Source of the DNA: Paraclostridium benzoelyticum
GTDB taxonomy: Bacteria > Bacillota > Clostridia > Peptostreptococcales > Peptostreptococcaceae
Direction of reading: 5' to 3'
Assembly: GCF_001006285.1 (NCBI RefSeq)
Contig: NZ_LBBT01000212.1
Coordinates: 1 to 38,297 of the forward strand
DNA: 38,297 bases
The notes beneath the pieces were generated by a model. That model had not been told where the DNA came from. It worked only from the letters and a program-made list of their open reading frames with translations, and ran no database searches. Below are positions 16,172 through 24,757 of the stretch, in pieces. Both the position numbers and the translations under genes were made by a program. Positions within the stretch are counted from its first letter, which is position 1, and every line of letters begins with the position of its first letter.

Positions 16172-16196
16172 AAATTACGGTTTTAAATCGTAATTT
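16172..16196 (+). terminator. Possible weak terminator after the regulator
   Basis: AAATTACG and CGTAATTT form an 8-bp stem with a 9-nt loop, followed by ATTAAC only, so termination would be poor. It separates the regulator from the gldA promoter. Confidence 0.4.
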
Positions 16197-16214
16197 ATTA
16201 ACATCTATGTCCAA

Positions 16215-16255
16215 TGCATTTTAGGGAAAACGGTATTATAATTAAGTTAACTTAA
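16215..16255 (+). promoter_or_regulatory. gldA-dhaK promoter with palindrome
   Basis: A perfect TATAAT (16237-16242) has no proper -35 (TGCATT at 16 bp), as in activator-dependent promoters. Directly over the expected start of transcription is a perfect 14-bp palindrome, TTAAGTTAACTTAA (16242-16255), a candidate operator. Confidence 0.55.
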
Positions 16256-16293
16256 AAAATAATATCACTACAAAATACAAAGGAGAGATTAAT

Positions 16294-17421
16294 ATGAGAA
16301 AAGCATTTATATGTCCTACAAAATATGTACAAGGTCAAGATGAGTTATTAAATTTAGGGTACTTCATAAAAGTATTTGGGGATTCAGCTTTATTAATCGC
16401 ACATAAAGATGATATAGAACGTGTTAAAGATAAATTAGATTCAACTGCTAAAAAATTCGGGGTAACTTTTGTTGAAAGTAACTTCAAAGGAGAATGTTCT
16501 AGAGAAGAAGTAGCAAGATTACAAGAGTTAGCTAAAAATAATAAATGTGCATGCACAATTGGTCTAGGCGGAGGTAAAGCAATAGATACTGCTAAGTGTG
16601 TAGCTCAAGGAGATAACTTAATAATAGTTCCAACTATAGCTGCAACAGATGCACCTACAAGTCATTCAGCAGTATTATACACACCAGATGGAGCATTTGA
16701 TGATTATGCATATTTCAAGCAAAGTCCAAGTGTAGTTTTAGTTGATACTACAGTTATAGCTAAAGCACCAACAAGATTTTTAGTTTCAGGAATGGGAGAT
16801 GCTTTATCAACTTACTTTGAAGCAAGAGCAACAGCTAGTTCATATTCAAATGTAAATGCAGGTCTACCTTGTGGTTATAGAGAAGGGTTATGCGGAGAAG
16901 CTAAGGGAACTAATACAGCATTAGCTTTAGCAAAATTATGTTATGAAACTCTAATAAATGATGGAGTTAAAGCTAAAGTATCATCAGATTGTAACTTAGT
17001 TACTCCAGCTTTAGAAAACATAATTGAGACAAATATTCTTTTATCTGGACTTGGATTTGAAAGTGGAGGATTAGCAGCAGCTCATGCTATACATGATGGA
17101 CTTACTATATTAGAAGGAACACATAAATACTTCCATGGTGAAAAAGTTGCATTTGGAACAATAGCACAATTAGTTTTAGAAAATGCACCTAAAGAAGAAA
17201 TAGAAGAAGTATTAGAATTTTGTTTACAAGTAGGGCTTCCTGTTTGTCTAGAAGATATAGGGGTAGAAACTATTACTGAAGAAGAATTAAAAGAAGTGGC
17301 TGAAAAAGCATGTATTAAAGAAGAATCTATATATTCTATGCCATTCCCTATAAACGTTGATGAAGTTGCAGCTGCAATAATAACAGCTGATAGCATAGGG
17401 AAAAACTATAAAAACAGATAG
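16294..17421 (+). CDS. gldA: Glycerol dehydrogenase, NAD-dependent, 375 aa
   Basis: Seen: an iron-type (family III) alcohol dehydrogenase fold of GldA type. The NAD-binding motif is GLGGGKAIDTAK. The likely metal ligands are D169 (SGMGDALSTYFEARA), H264 (GGLAAAHAIHDG) and H281 (YFHGEKVAFG). The start is ATG with AAAGGAGAGATTAAT upstream. Known: it oxidises glycerol to dihydroxyacetone with NAD+. The dihydroxyacetone kinase gene follows after 12 bp, making a complete glycerol-to-DHAP module, and a PocR-type regulator precedes it. Odd: the stretch between the first and second metal ligand (GLPCGYREGLCGEAKG) looks about a dozen residues longer than in E. coli GldA as I remember it, and holds two cysteines; related clostridial enzymes may share this. 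Confidence 0.92.
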   Translation: MRKAFICPTKYVQGQDELLNLGYFIKVFGDSALLIAHKDDIERVKDKLDSTAKKFGVTFVESNFKGECSREEVARLQELAKNNKCACTIGLGGGKAIDTAKCVAQGDNLIIVPTIAATDAPTSHSAVLYTPDGAFDDYAYFKQSPSVVLVDTTVIAKAPTRFLVSGMGDALSTYFEARATASSYSNVNAGLPCGYREGLCGEAKGTNTALALAKLCYETLINDGVKAKVSSDCNLVTPALENIIETNILLSGLGFESGGLAAAHAIHDGLTILEGTHKYFHGEKVAFGTIAQLVLENAPKEEIEEVLEFCLQVGLPVCLEDIGVETITEEELKEVAEKACIKEESIYSMPFPINVDEVAAAIITADSIGKNYKNR

Positions 17422-17433
17422 AGGTGTGACATT

Positions 17434-19200
17434 ATGAAAAAAATAATAAATAAACCAGAAACTGTAGTTATGGAAATGTGTAATGGAATAGCTATGGCAC
17501 ATCCAGAACTTGAGTTTTTAAAAAAATATAAAGTAATTAAGAAAAAAAATATAAATAGAAATAAAGTTAGTTTAATAAGTGGTGGGGGAAGTGGTCATGA
17601 ACCAGCACATGCAGGATTTGTAGGAAAAGGTATGTTAGATGCAGCTGTTTGTGGAGATGTGTTTGCATCACCTTCTCAAATACAAATATATAATGCAATA
17701 AAAGAGACTGCAAGTAATAAAGGAACATTACTGATAATCAAAAACTATAGTGGAGATATTATGAACTTTAGAAATGCAGCACATCTTGCTATAGAAGATG
17801 GTTTAATTGTTGACTATATAAAAGTAGATGACGATATTGCAGTTGAAGACAGTTTATATACAGTTGGTAGACGTGGGGTTGCAGGAACAGTTTTAGTTCA
17901 TAAAATAGCAGGAGCTGCAGCTGAACTTGGTATGAGTTTACATGAAGTAAAGGAAGTTGCACAAAAAGCTGCTAATAATGTTAGAAGTTTAGGATTTGCA
18001 CTTACATCATGTACTGTACCAGCAAAAGGAACACCTACATTCCAATTAGAAGAAGATGAAATAGAATTTGGAGTTGGAATACATGGAGAGCCAGGTGTAA
18101 GAAGAGAAAAAATATCTTCTGCAGATGAGCTATCTAAAAAAATAGTAAATGATATATTAGCAGATATGAAAATAGAAGATTCAAATGAAGAAGAAATTGC
18201 ATTAATGATTAATGGTTTTGGAGGAACTCCACTTCAAGAACTATATTTACTTAATAATTCTGTTATACGTGAATTAGCTAAGAGAAATATCAAAATATGT
18301 ACAGCTTTTGTTGGAAACTATATGACTAGTATAGATATGGCAGGAGCATCTGTATCTATAATGAAATTAGATAATGAGCTAAAACATTTATTATCTCAAG
18401 TAAGTGAAGCACCTGGATTTAAGGTTTCAGGAGCTTTCGTACCAGTAGAATATACAGATATATATGAAGATGAAAATAACATAGATGATTCAAATGTATG
18501 TTTTGAAGTACAAACTAATAAAGATTTTTCAAATATAGAAGATTACAGATTCACTTTAGAAAATATGATTTATGTAGTTGATAAAATGAGTGAAATAATA
18601 ATAAGAAATGAAGTACCATTCTGTGAATTAGACTCTTATGCTGGAGATGGAGATTTTGGAATGAGTGTAGCAAAAGGATTTAAGCAATTAAAAAGAGAAT
18701 GGGCAAATATACTTTCAATAGAAGACCTAACTATTGGTAAATTCTTAAATGAATGTTCTATGGTAATAATGGAATACTGTGGAGGAGCATCAGGACCAAT
18801 ATGGGGAAGTGCTTTTAGAGCAGCAGGAAGATATGTAGGAGATAAAGATGAACTTACTGTTTTAAACTTTGCTAATATGATGGATGCAGCTGTTAATGGT
18901 GTACAAGCTACAGGTGAAAGATCATTTGGTAGAGGAGCTGGAGTAGGAGATAAAACTTTAATAGATGCATTAGTACCATGTGCAAACTCATGGGAATTAA
19001 GCGTAAAAGAAAATGATACATTTAAAGAAGCTTTTGAAAAAGCAGCAAGAAAAGCTGTAGAAGGAGCAGAGTCAACTAAAGAAATAGTAGCTCGTATGGG
19101 TAGAGCAGGAACTGTTGGAGAAAGAAGTTTAGGATATCCAGATGCAGGAGCTCATGCACTTGGAGTAATCTTTACTGAAATATCTAATGATTTAAAATAG
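17434..19200 (+). CDS. dhaK: ATP-dependent dihydroxyacetone kinase, DhaK-DhaL fusion, 588 aa
   Basis: Seen: one chain with a DAK1 (DhaK) domain at residues about 1-330 and a DAK2 (DhaL) domain at about 375-588. DAK1 has the GGGSGHEPAHAGFVGKGML loop and the substrate-binding histidine H217 (GVGIHGEPG), to which dihydroxyacetone attaches covalently. DAK2 has the Mg-ATP Asp cluster (DSYAGDGDFG), GGASGPIWGSAF, GDKTLIDAL and RMGRAGTVGERSLG. Known: this two-domain arrangement is the ATP-using kinase (Citrobacter type), not the PTS-linked DhaKLM, which has separate subunits. It makes DHAP for glycolysis. The gene is 12 bp behind gldA with TAGAGGTGTGACATT as ribosome site, overlapping the gldA stop, so the two are co-expressed. 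No DhaM-like gene is nearby, which agrees with ATP as donor. Confidence 0.93.
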   Translation: MKKIINKPETVVMEMCNGIAMAHPELEFLKKYKVIKKKNINRNKVSLISGGGSGHEPAHAGFVGKGMLDAAVCGDVFASPSQIQIYNAIKETASNKGTLLIIKNYSGDIMNFRNAAHLAIEDGLIVDYIKVDDDIAVEDSLYTVGRRGVAGTVLVHKIAGAAAELGMSLHEVKEVAQKAANNVRSLGFALTSCTVPAKGTPTFQLEEDEIEFGVGIHGEPGVRREKISSADELSKKIVNDILADMKIEDSNEEEIALMINGFGGTPLQELYLLNNSVIRELAKRNIKICTAFVGNYMTSIDMAGASVSIMKLDNELKHLLSQVSEAPGFKVSGAFVPVEYTDIYEDENNIDDSNVCFEVQTNKDFSNIEDYRFTLENMIYVVDKMSEIIIRNEVPFCELDSYAGDGDFGMSVAKGFKQLKREWANILSIEDLTIGKFLNECSMVIMEYCGGASGPIWGSAFRAAGRYVGDKDELTVLNFANMMDAAVNGVQATGERSFGRGAGVGDKTLIDALVPCANSWELSVKENDTFKEAFEKAARKAVEGAESTKEIVARMGRAGTVGERSLGYPDAGAHALGVIFTEISNDLK

Positions 19201-19230
19201 TCATCCCATGAATTTCATTTTATATAGATT

Positions 19231-19266
19231 AAGAACCTCAACTTGTTAAAGTTGAGGTTCTTTTTT
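19231..19266 (+). terminator. Terminator of gldA-dhaK
   Basis: The perfect 14-bp stem AAGAACCTCAACTT / AAGTTGAGGTTCTT (19231-19244 with 19249-19262) is followed by TTTTT. It lies between convergent dhaK and adhE; the minus side has a poorer T-run, so its role for adhE is less sure. Confidence 0.9.
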
Positions 19267-19293
19267 ATAATTAATAAATATGTATTTTAAAAA

Positions 19294-21966
19294 TTAATCT
19301 AAAGCACAATTTAACTTACCTTCTAGGACTTCTTTTGCTACATTTGCATTTCCGTAATAAACATTTAAGTACATTTGTTTAATTTCGCTCATTAATGGAT
19401 ATCTAGGGTTAGCTCCAGTACATTGGTCATCGAATGCTTGCTCAACCATTTCATCTAAACTTTCTAAGAATGTAGCTTCATCTACACCCCAATCTTTTAT
19501 AGTTTTAGGAATTCCAACAGTAGATTTTAATTCATCTATTTTAATTAATAGTTTATTAAATTTATCTTCATTTGAATTTCCGTTAATACCTATGAATGAA
19601 GCTATTTCAGAATATCTTTCTAAACATTGAGGATATTTATATTGAGGGAATATACCCATTTTTATAGGAGCAGAAGATACATTGAATTTTAACACTTCAT
19701 TTATTAAAAGTGCATTCGCAACACCATGAGGTATATGGTGGAATGAACCTAATTTATGAGCCATAGAGTGGCAAACTCCTAAAAATGCATTAGCAAATGC
19801 CATACCTGCCATTGTAGAAGCGTTAGCCATTTTTTCTCTAGCTTCAGGATCAGTTGTTCCGTTTTCATAAGCTCTTGGAAGATATTCAAATATAGATTTA
19901 ACAGCTTGAAGAGCTAAGCCATTTGTGTATTCAGTTGCCATCATAGATGCATAAGCTTCTAAAGCATGAGTTAAAGCGTCTATACCAGAAGCTGCAGTTA
20001 ATCCTTTAGGCATACTCATCATTAAGTCAGAGTCTACTATAGCCATATTAGGCATTAATTGATAATCAGCTAAAGGATATTTGATTCCTGTATCTTGATC
20101 TGTTATAACTGCAAAAGGTGTAACCTCAGAACCGGTACCAGCAGAAGTTGGTATAGCTACGAAGTAAGCTTTTTCACCCATTGTAGGGAATTCATAAACT
20201 CTTTTTCTTATATCCATAAATCTCATAGCTAAGTCACCAAAGTCTATTTCTGGATGCTCGTACATTGTCCACATGATTTTACCTGCATCCATTGCACTAC
20301 CACCACCTATGGAAATTATTACATCTGGTTTGAAGTCAGCCATAGCTTTAGCACCAGCTTTAGCAGTTTCTAATGTTGGGTCTGGCGCAACATCATAGAA
20401 TGTATGATGTTTAATATTCATTTCATCCAATAAATTAGTTATAGGTTTTGTATATCCGTTTTGATAAAGGAAACCATCTGTAACTATAAAGGCTCTTTCT
20501 TTTTTTAGAACATGCTTAAGCTCCTGAAGAGCAACTCCTAAACAACCTTTTTTGAAATAAACTTTTTCTGGGGCTCTAAACCAAAGCATATTTTCTCTCC
20601 TTTCAGCTACAGTTTTTATATTTATTAAATGTTTAACACCTACATTTTCAGATACAGAGTTTCCTCCCCAAGAACCACATCCAAGTGTTAAAGATGGAGC
20701 TAATTTGAAGTTATATAAATCTCCTATACCACCTTGAGAAGCAGGAGTATTGACTAAAACTCTACAAGTTTTCATAGAATTTCTAAATTTTTCAAGTTTA
20801 TCAGATTGAGTTATTGTATTTAAATATATAGAAGATGTATGACCTAAACCACCATCATATATAAGTTGATCTGCTTTAGATATTGCATCATCAAAGTTTT
20901 TAGCTTTATACATTGCAAGTACTGGAGATAATTTTTCGTGAGCAAAAGGTTCAGATATGTCAACTGACTCAACTTCACCAAGTAATATTTTAGATTCTTT
21001 AGGTATTGAAAGGCCAGCTAACTCAGCTATTTTATATGCAGGTTGACCTACTATATCTGCATTTAGACCTCCGTTTTTATTTAATAAAATACCTTTTACT
21101 TTTTCTATTTCAGATTTATTTAACAGGTAAGCACCACGTTTTACAAATTCAGATTTTACATTTTCATAAATGCTGTTTAAGACAATAACTGATTGTTCAG
21201 AAGCACATATCATACCATTATCAAATGTTTTTGAAAGTAGTATTGAATTTACAGCAGTTTCTATATCAGCGCTAGCATCTATTATTGCAGGGGTATTACC
21301 AGCTCCAACACCTATTGCTGGTTTACCAGAAGAGTATGCAGATTTTACCATACCAGGTCCACCAGTTGCTAATATAATATCAGCACTTTCCATTATAGTT
21401 GTTGTCATTTCAAGAGATGGTGCATCTATCCAACCGATAATCCCTTCTGGAGCACCTGCTTTTACAGCCGCTTCAAGAACTACTTTTGCAGCTTGAATAG
21501 TTGATTTTTTTGCTCTAGGATGAGGTGATATTATAATACCATTTCTAGTTTTTAGAGCAAGTAAAGTTTTAAATATTGCGGTTGAAGTTGGATTTGTAGT
21601 AGGAATTACAGCAGCAATAACACCTATCGGTTCCGCTATTTTAGTTATACCAAAAGCTGAATCTTCTTCTAAAATCCCGCAAGTTTTTACATTTTTATAA
21701 GTATTGTATATATATTCTGAAGCAAAGTGATTTTTTATAACTTTGTCTTCTACTATACCCATATTAGTTTCTTCATGTGCAATTTTTGCTAAAGGAAGTC
21801 TTTGTTGATTTGCAGCCATTGCTGCAGCTAAAAAGATTTTATCAACTTGTTCTTGAGTATAAGTTGAAAATATTTTTTGAGCTTTTTTGATTTGATCTAG
21901 TTTGATGGCCAAAGATTCAGGTCCATCAACTATTGATTGATTAGTTTTTAACAATTCTTGTTTCAT
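19294..21966 (-). CDS. adhE: Bifunctional acetaldehyde-CoA / alcohol dehydrogenase AdhE, 890 aa
   Basis: Seen: residues about 1-430 are a CoA-acylating aldehyde dehydrogenase with catalytic C254 (FDNGMICASEQSV) and GVGAGNTPAIID. Residues about 450-890 are an iron-dependent alcohol dehydrogenase with IISIGGGSAMDAGK, SAGTGSEVTPFAVITD, GIDALTHALEAY and the His-rich metal region CHSMAHKLGSFHHIPHG. Length matches the family. The start is ATG 21966 with AAGGGGGAACATAA upstream. Known: it reduces acetyl-CoA to acetaldehyde to ethanol, using two NADH, and usually forms spirosomes. In this neighbourhood it can re-oxidise NADH made by glycerol dehydrogenase. Regulation: a Rex-like half-palindrome lies about 160 bp upstream, and an imperfect hairpin (21992-22018) lies in the leader. 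Confidence 0.95.
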   Translation of the reverse strand: MKQELLKTNQSIVDGPESLAIKLDQIKKAQKIFSTYTQEQVDKIFLAAAMAANQQRLPLAKIAHEETNMGIVEDKVIKNHFASEYIYNTYKNVKTCGILEEDSAFGITKIAEPIGVIAAVIPTTNPTSTAIFKTLLALKTRNGIIISPHPRAKKSTIQAAKVVLEAAVKAGAPEGIIGWIDAPSLEMTTTIMESADIILATGGPGMVKSAYSSGKPAIGVGAGNTPAIIDASADIETAVNSILLSKTFDNGMICASEQSVIVLNSIYENVKSEFVKRGAYLLNKSEIEKVKGILLNKNGGLNADIVGQPAYKIAELAGLSIPKESKILLGEVESVDISEPFAHEKLSPVLAMYKAKNFDDAISKADQLIYDGGLGHTSSIYLNTITQSDKLEKFRNSMKTCRVLVNTPASQGGIGDLYNFKLAPSLTLGCGSWGGNSVSENVGVKHLINIKTVAERRENMLWFRAPEKVYFKKGCLGVALQELKHVLKKERAFIVTDGFLYQNGYTKPITNLLDEMNIKHHTFYDVAPDPTLETAKAGAKAMADFKPDVIISIGGGSAMDAGKIMWTMYEHPEIDFGDLAMRFMDIRKRVYEFPTMGEKAYFVAIPTSAGTGSEVTPFAVITDQDTGIKYPLADYQLMPNMAIVDSDLMMSMPKGLTAASGIDALTHALEAYASMMATEYTNGLALQAVKSIFEYLPRAYENGTTDPEAREKMANASTMAGMAFANAFLGVCHSMAHKLGSFHHIPHGVANALLINEVLKFNVSSAPIKMGIFPQYKYPQCLERYSEIASFIGINGNSNEDKFNKLLIKIDELKSTVGIPKTIKDWGVDEATFLESLDEMVEQAFDDQCTGANPRYPLMSEIKQMYLNVYYGNANVAKEVLEGKLNCALD

Positions 21967-22347
21967 TTATGTTCCCCCTTGGTTTAATTAAGTTGTAACA
22001 TTTAAAAATGTATGCAACTTTTTATTGTTTAGTGATAAAATTTATTGAAGATTTTTATACAACTATAATTATTTTTATCGGGTGATATGACTTAATGTAA
22101 TTCTTGACTGAGATAAATGTACTAGCTTGTTAAAAAATTAATTTGCTCTTCAAAAACATTTTAGCAAAAAAATCACAATAAGGAAAGGGAAAAATTGTTA
22201 AAAATAAAACTAAATTAAAAAATAAAACTGCAAACGTTATCTGGTTTTTTATATTAAGTTATAACGTATGTTACAGAATTAAATTAAATAAGTGGTTATA
22301 ATAGGTATATGAATAAATTAAATTAATATTTTAAGGAGAGAGATTTT
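21967..22347. promoter_or_regulatory. Divergent adhE / sulfite-reductase-like intergenic region
   Basis: This 381-bp stretch has no gene. It holds an imperfect hairpin in the adhE leader (GTTGTAACATTT with AAATGTATGCAAC, 21992-22018), a Rex-like site (22127-22144), an inverted repeat ACGTTAT / ATAACGT with a 20-bp gap (22234-22240, 22261-22267), and a TATAAT (22297-22302) for the plus-strand gene with no clear -35. No good sigma-A promoter is evident for adhE. Confidence 0.45.
22127..22144. promoter_or_regulatory. Candidate Rex (NADH-sensing repressor) operator
   Basis: TTGTTAAAAAATTAATTT compared with the Rex consensus TTGTTAAnnnnTTAACAA: the left arm is perfect and the right arm matches only TTAA. 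adhE is a classic Rex target in Clostridia, which is the main support. Confidence 0.35.
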
Positions 22348-23028
22348 ATGAGCAATTACGGAAACTTACAAAAAATTAAAGATGGAAAGCGAACTTATGC
22401 AATAACTCCACATATACCAGGAGGATTTGTTTTGCCTGAGACACTTATAAAAATAGCTGAAGTTGCAAAAAAATATAATGGTGTTCTTAAGTTAACATCT
22501 GGGCAAAGAATTTTAATAACAAATTTAAAGCAAGAAGATTTAGTAAGTATATGGAAAGATCTAGATATGGAACCAGCGGTTAAAAATCAAAACTCAGTTA
22601 AAAATGTAGAGATATGTCCTGCTAACTTTTGTAAACGTTCAAAATATCCAACTATAGGAATAGGAATGAAAATAAGTAAAAACTTTCATGGAATGATACT
22701 TCCAAATAGAACTAAAATCGGTGTTGCAGGGTGTAGAAATGCTTGTACTAGTGTGTATTCTAAAGATATAGGTGTATTAGTAGATATAGATGGAAAGTTT
22801 TTTGTAACAGCTGGTGGTAGTGCTGGGTTTTATCCAAGAAGTGCAGATATAATAACTAAGGGATTAACTGAGGAAGAAGCTTATAACTTAGTAAAAACAA
22901 TACTTGAATATTATAATGAGCATGGTCAAATGGGAGAAAAACTAGGAGACTTTATGGATAGAATAAGTATTGAAAAGTTTAGAAAAGATGTCTTACAAAG
23001 TTTAAATTTAAAAGAGATTTTAGAGTAG
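22348..23028 (+). CDS. Small sulfite/nitrite-reductase-like siroheme-4Fe4S protein, 226 aa
   Basis: Seen: N-terminal residues about 10-75 resemble the ferredoxin-like half-domain (GGFVLPETLIKIAEVAKKY...LTSGQRILITNL). A 4Fe-4S/siroheme region follows with C90, C95, C129 and C133 (CPANFC and GVAGCRNAC) and AGGSAGFYPR. The length suits the small single-unit class of sulfite-reductase-like proteins. The start is ATG with AAGGAGAGAGATTTT. Known: larger relatives reduce sulfite or nitrite by six electrons; the small clostridial ones have unclear substrates. Odd: the first pair is C-x4-C rather than the usual C-x5-C. No electron-donor subunit or siroheme gene is nearby, and it is a single-gene unit. 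Function is therefore only broadly inferred. Confidence 0.75.
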   Translation: MSNYGNLQKIKDGKRTYAITPHIPGGFVLPETLIKIAEVAKKYNGVLKLTSGQRILITNLKQEDLVSIWKDLDMEPAVKNQNSVKNVEICPANFCKRSKYPTIGIGMKISKNFHGMILPNRTKIGVAGCRNACTSVYSKDIGVLVDIDGKFFVTAGGSAGFYPRSADIITKGLTEEEAYNLVKTILEYYNEHGQMGEKLGDFMDRISIEKFRKDVLQSLNLKEILE

Positions 23029-23052
23029 CAAGCTGAACTGCTACTCTTTTTT
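23023..23052 (+). terminator. Terminator overlapping the sulfite-reductase-like stop codon
   Basis: GAGTAGCA (23023-23030, containing the TAG stop) pairs with TGCTACTC (23039-23046), followed by TTTTTT. The hairpin begins inside the coding sequence. Confidence 0.85.
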
Positions 23053-23167
23053 ATGCTTAATAAAATTGAGATTACAAAAAACTATGGGAAGCTATGAAAC
23101 TTAAAATATAATTATTATCTGCTAAGAATGAATTTTTAGATTTTTACAACATTTACCAAATATGTTT

Positions 23168-23287
23168 TGATATAAAAATACGGGGTATCTAATTAATACA
23201 AACACGGGTGATACCAAAGGGTCTAGGGATAGTAACCCGGTATTATTAGGTGAACTTATAAAAATTAAATATCAGGAGATGATTAAG
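23168..23287 (+). promoter_or_regulatory. Structured leader and promoter of the first gadCB operon
   Basis: An extended -10 (TGATATAAA, 23168-23176) should start RNA near 23183. The leader that follows is unusually G-rich for this genome. GATACC (23210-23215) can pair either with upstream GGTATC (23184-23189) or with downstream GGTATT (23239-23244); the latter stacks on GGGT (23219-23222) with ACCC (23235-23238). CGGGT (23205-23209) can also pair with ACCCG (23235-23239) as a pseudoknot. Mutually exclusive folds are typical of RNA switches. I do not recognise a known class, and no terminator stem with U-run is present, so control, if any, would be on translation or stability. The second gadC copy lacks this leader. 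Confidence 0.45.
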
Positions 23288-24718
23288 ATGAAACAGGCAC
23301 AAGCTGCCAAAAAAAATTCACTTAGCTTATTCGCATTCTTTGCAATGACCGCATCAATGGTTATGACAGTTTACGAATATCCTACATTTGCTACATCAGG
23401 ATTTAATTTAGTATTCTTCTTATTACTAGGAGGTATATTATGGTTCTTACCAGTAGCACTATGTGCAGCAGAGATGGCTACTGTTGAAGGATGGCAAGAA
23501 GGAGGAGTTTTTGCTTGGGTTGGAAATACTTTAGGTGAAAGATTCGGATTTGCAGCGATATTTTTCCAATGGTTTCAAATTACAGTTGGATTTGTAACAA
23601 TGATTTATTTTATATTAGGTTGTGTTTCATACATATTCGATTGGAATGCATTAAATAATGTTCCGGTTATTAAGTTTATTGGAGTATTAGTGATATTCTG
23701 GTTATTAACGTTTTCGCAACTAGGAGGTACAAAAAACACAGCTAAAATAGCAAAAGCTGGATTTGTATTTGGTATATTAATACCAGCAATAATCTTATTT
23801 GGATTATCAATAGCATACATAGTACAAGGAAATCCTATAGATGTAAAAATAGGGGCTCAATATTTTGTACCAGATTTTTCAAAAGTAAATACATTAGTTA
23901 TTTTCGTATCATTTATATTAGCATATATGGGTGTTGAAGCATCAGCATCACATGTAAATGAGCTAGATAATGCTAAAAAGAACTATCCATTAGCTATGAT
24001 TATATTAGTTATATTAGCTATAGTACTTAATACAATTGGTGGATTAACAGTTGCAGCAGTAGTTCCACAAAGTCAATTAAGTTTAAGTGCAGGAGTTGTT
24101 GAAACATTTAAAGCTTTAATATTACACTTTGCACCTCATAGTACATGGGTTGTAAAATTAATAGCTATATTATTAGCACTAGGAGTTATGGGGGAAGTTA
24201 GTGCATGGGTTGTTGGACCATCAAGGGGTATGTATGCAGCAGCTCAAAAAGGCATATTACCAAAATCACTAACTAAAACCAATGAACATGATGTTCCTGT
24301 AAACTTAGTTTTCGTACAAGGGATAATAGTTACAATATGGGCAGCTGTTCTTACTTTCGGTGGTGGAGGAAATAATGTATCATTCCTTACAGCTATATCA
24401 TTAACAGTTGTTATATATCTAGTTGGATATTTATTATTCTTTATAGCTTACTTTACATTAGTACTTAAAAAAGATAATTTAAAACGTTCTTACCATGTAC
24501 CTGGTGGAAAAACATTTAAATTAATAGTTGCAGCATGTGGATTTGCAACATCAATATTTGCATTAGTAATTTCATTTGTTCCATCAAATCAATTAAATGC
24601 AAAAAGTGCTCACGAATACTTAACTATATTAATAGTAAGTTTTGTAATTACAGTTTTAATACCATTTGTAATATATGCTATTACATCTAAAAAAAGAGAA
24701 GTTAAAACAACAAAATAA
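23288..24718 (+). CDS. gadC: Glutamate:GABA antiporter GadC, copy 1, 476 aa
   Basis: Seen: an APC-superfamily transporter with about 12 hydrophobic segments, rich in GadC-type motifs (FAMTASMVMTVYEYPTFATS, EGWQEGGVFAWVGNTLGERF, VFVSFILAYMGVEASASHVN, GEVSAWVVGPSRGMYAAAQKG). Start chosen at ATG 23288: AGGAG lies 9 bp upstream, whereas the in-frame ATG at 23279 directly abuts AGGAG with no room. Known: GadC swaps external glutamate for internal GABA, so with GadB it removes protons from the cytoplasm in acid. gadB follows after 39 bp. Odd: the protein ends about where the E. coli C-terminal plug (residues 477-511) would begin, so that pH gate seems missing. The operon is repeated just downstream. 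Confidence 0.93.
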   Translation: MKQAQAAKKNSLSLFAFFAMTASMVMTVYEYPTFATSGFNLVFFLLLGGILWFLPVALCAAEMATVEGWQEGGVFAWVGNTLGERFGFAAIFFQWFQITVGFVTMIYFILGCVSYIFDWNALNNVPVIKFIGVLVIFWLLTFSQLGGTKNTAKIAKAGFVFGILIPAIILFGLSIAYIVQGNPIDVKIGAQYFVPDFSKVNTLVIFVSFILAYMGVEASASHVNELDNAKKNYPLAMIILVILAIVLNTIGGLTVAAVVPQSQLSLSAGVVETFKALILHFAPHSTWVVKLIAILLALGVMGEVSAWVVGPSRGMYAAAQKGILPKSLTKTNEHDVPVNLVFVQGIIVTIWAAVLTFGGGGNNVSFLTAISLTVVIYLVGYLLFFIAYFTLVLKKDNLKRSYHVPGGKTFKLIVAACGFATSIFALVISFVPSNQLNAKSAHEYLTILIVSFVITVLIPFVIYAITSKKREVKTTK

Positions 24719-24757
24719 TAAGATTATTAAAAAAATACATTTAGGGAGGTTTTTAAA

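Noticed and set aside
23219..23240. Resemblance of GGGTCTAGGG to the guanidine-I (ykkC) riboswitch core
   Set aside because: The later conserved ykkC segments are not present, so only the word TCTAGGG is shared.
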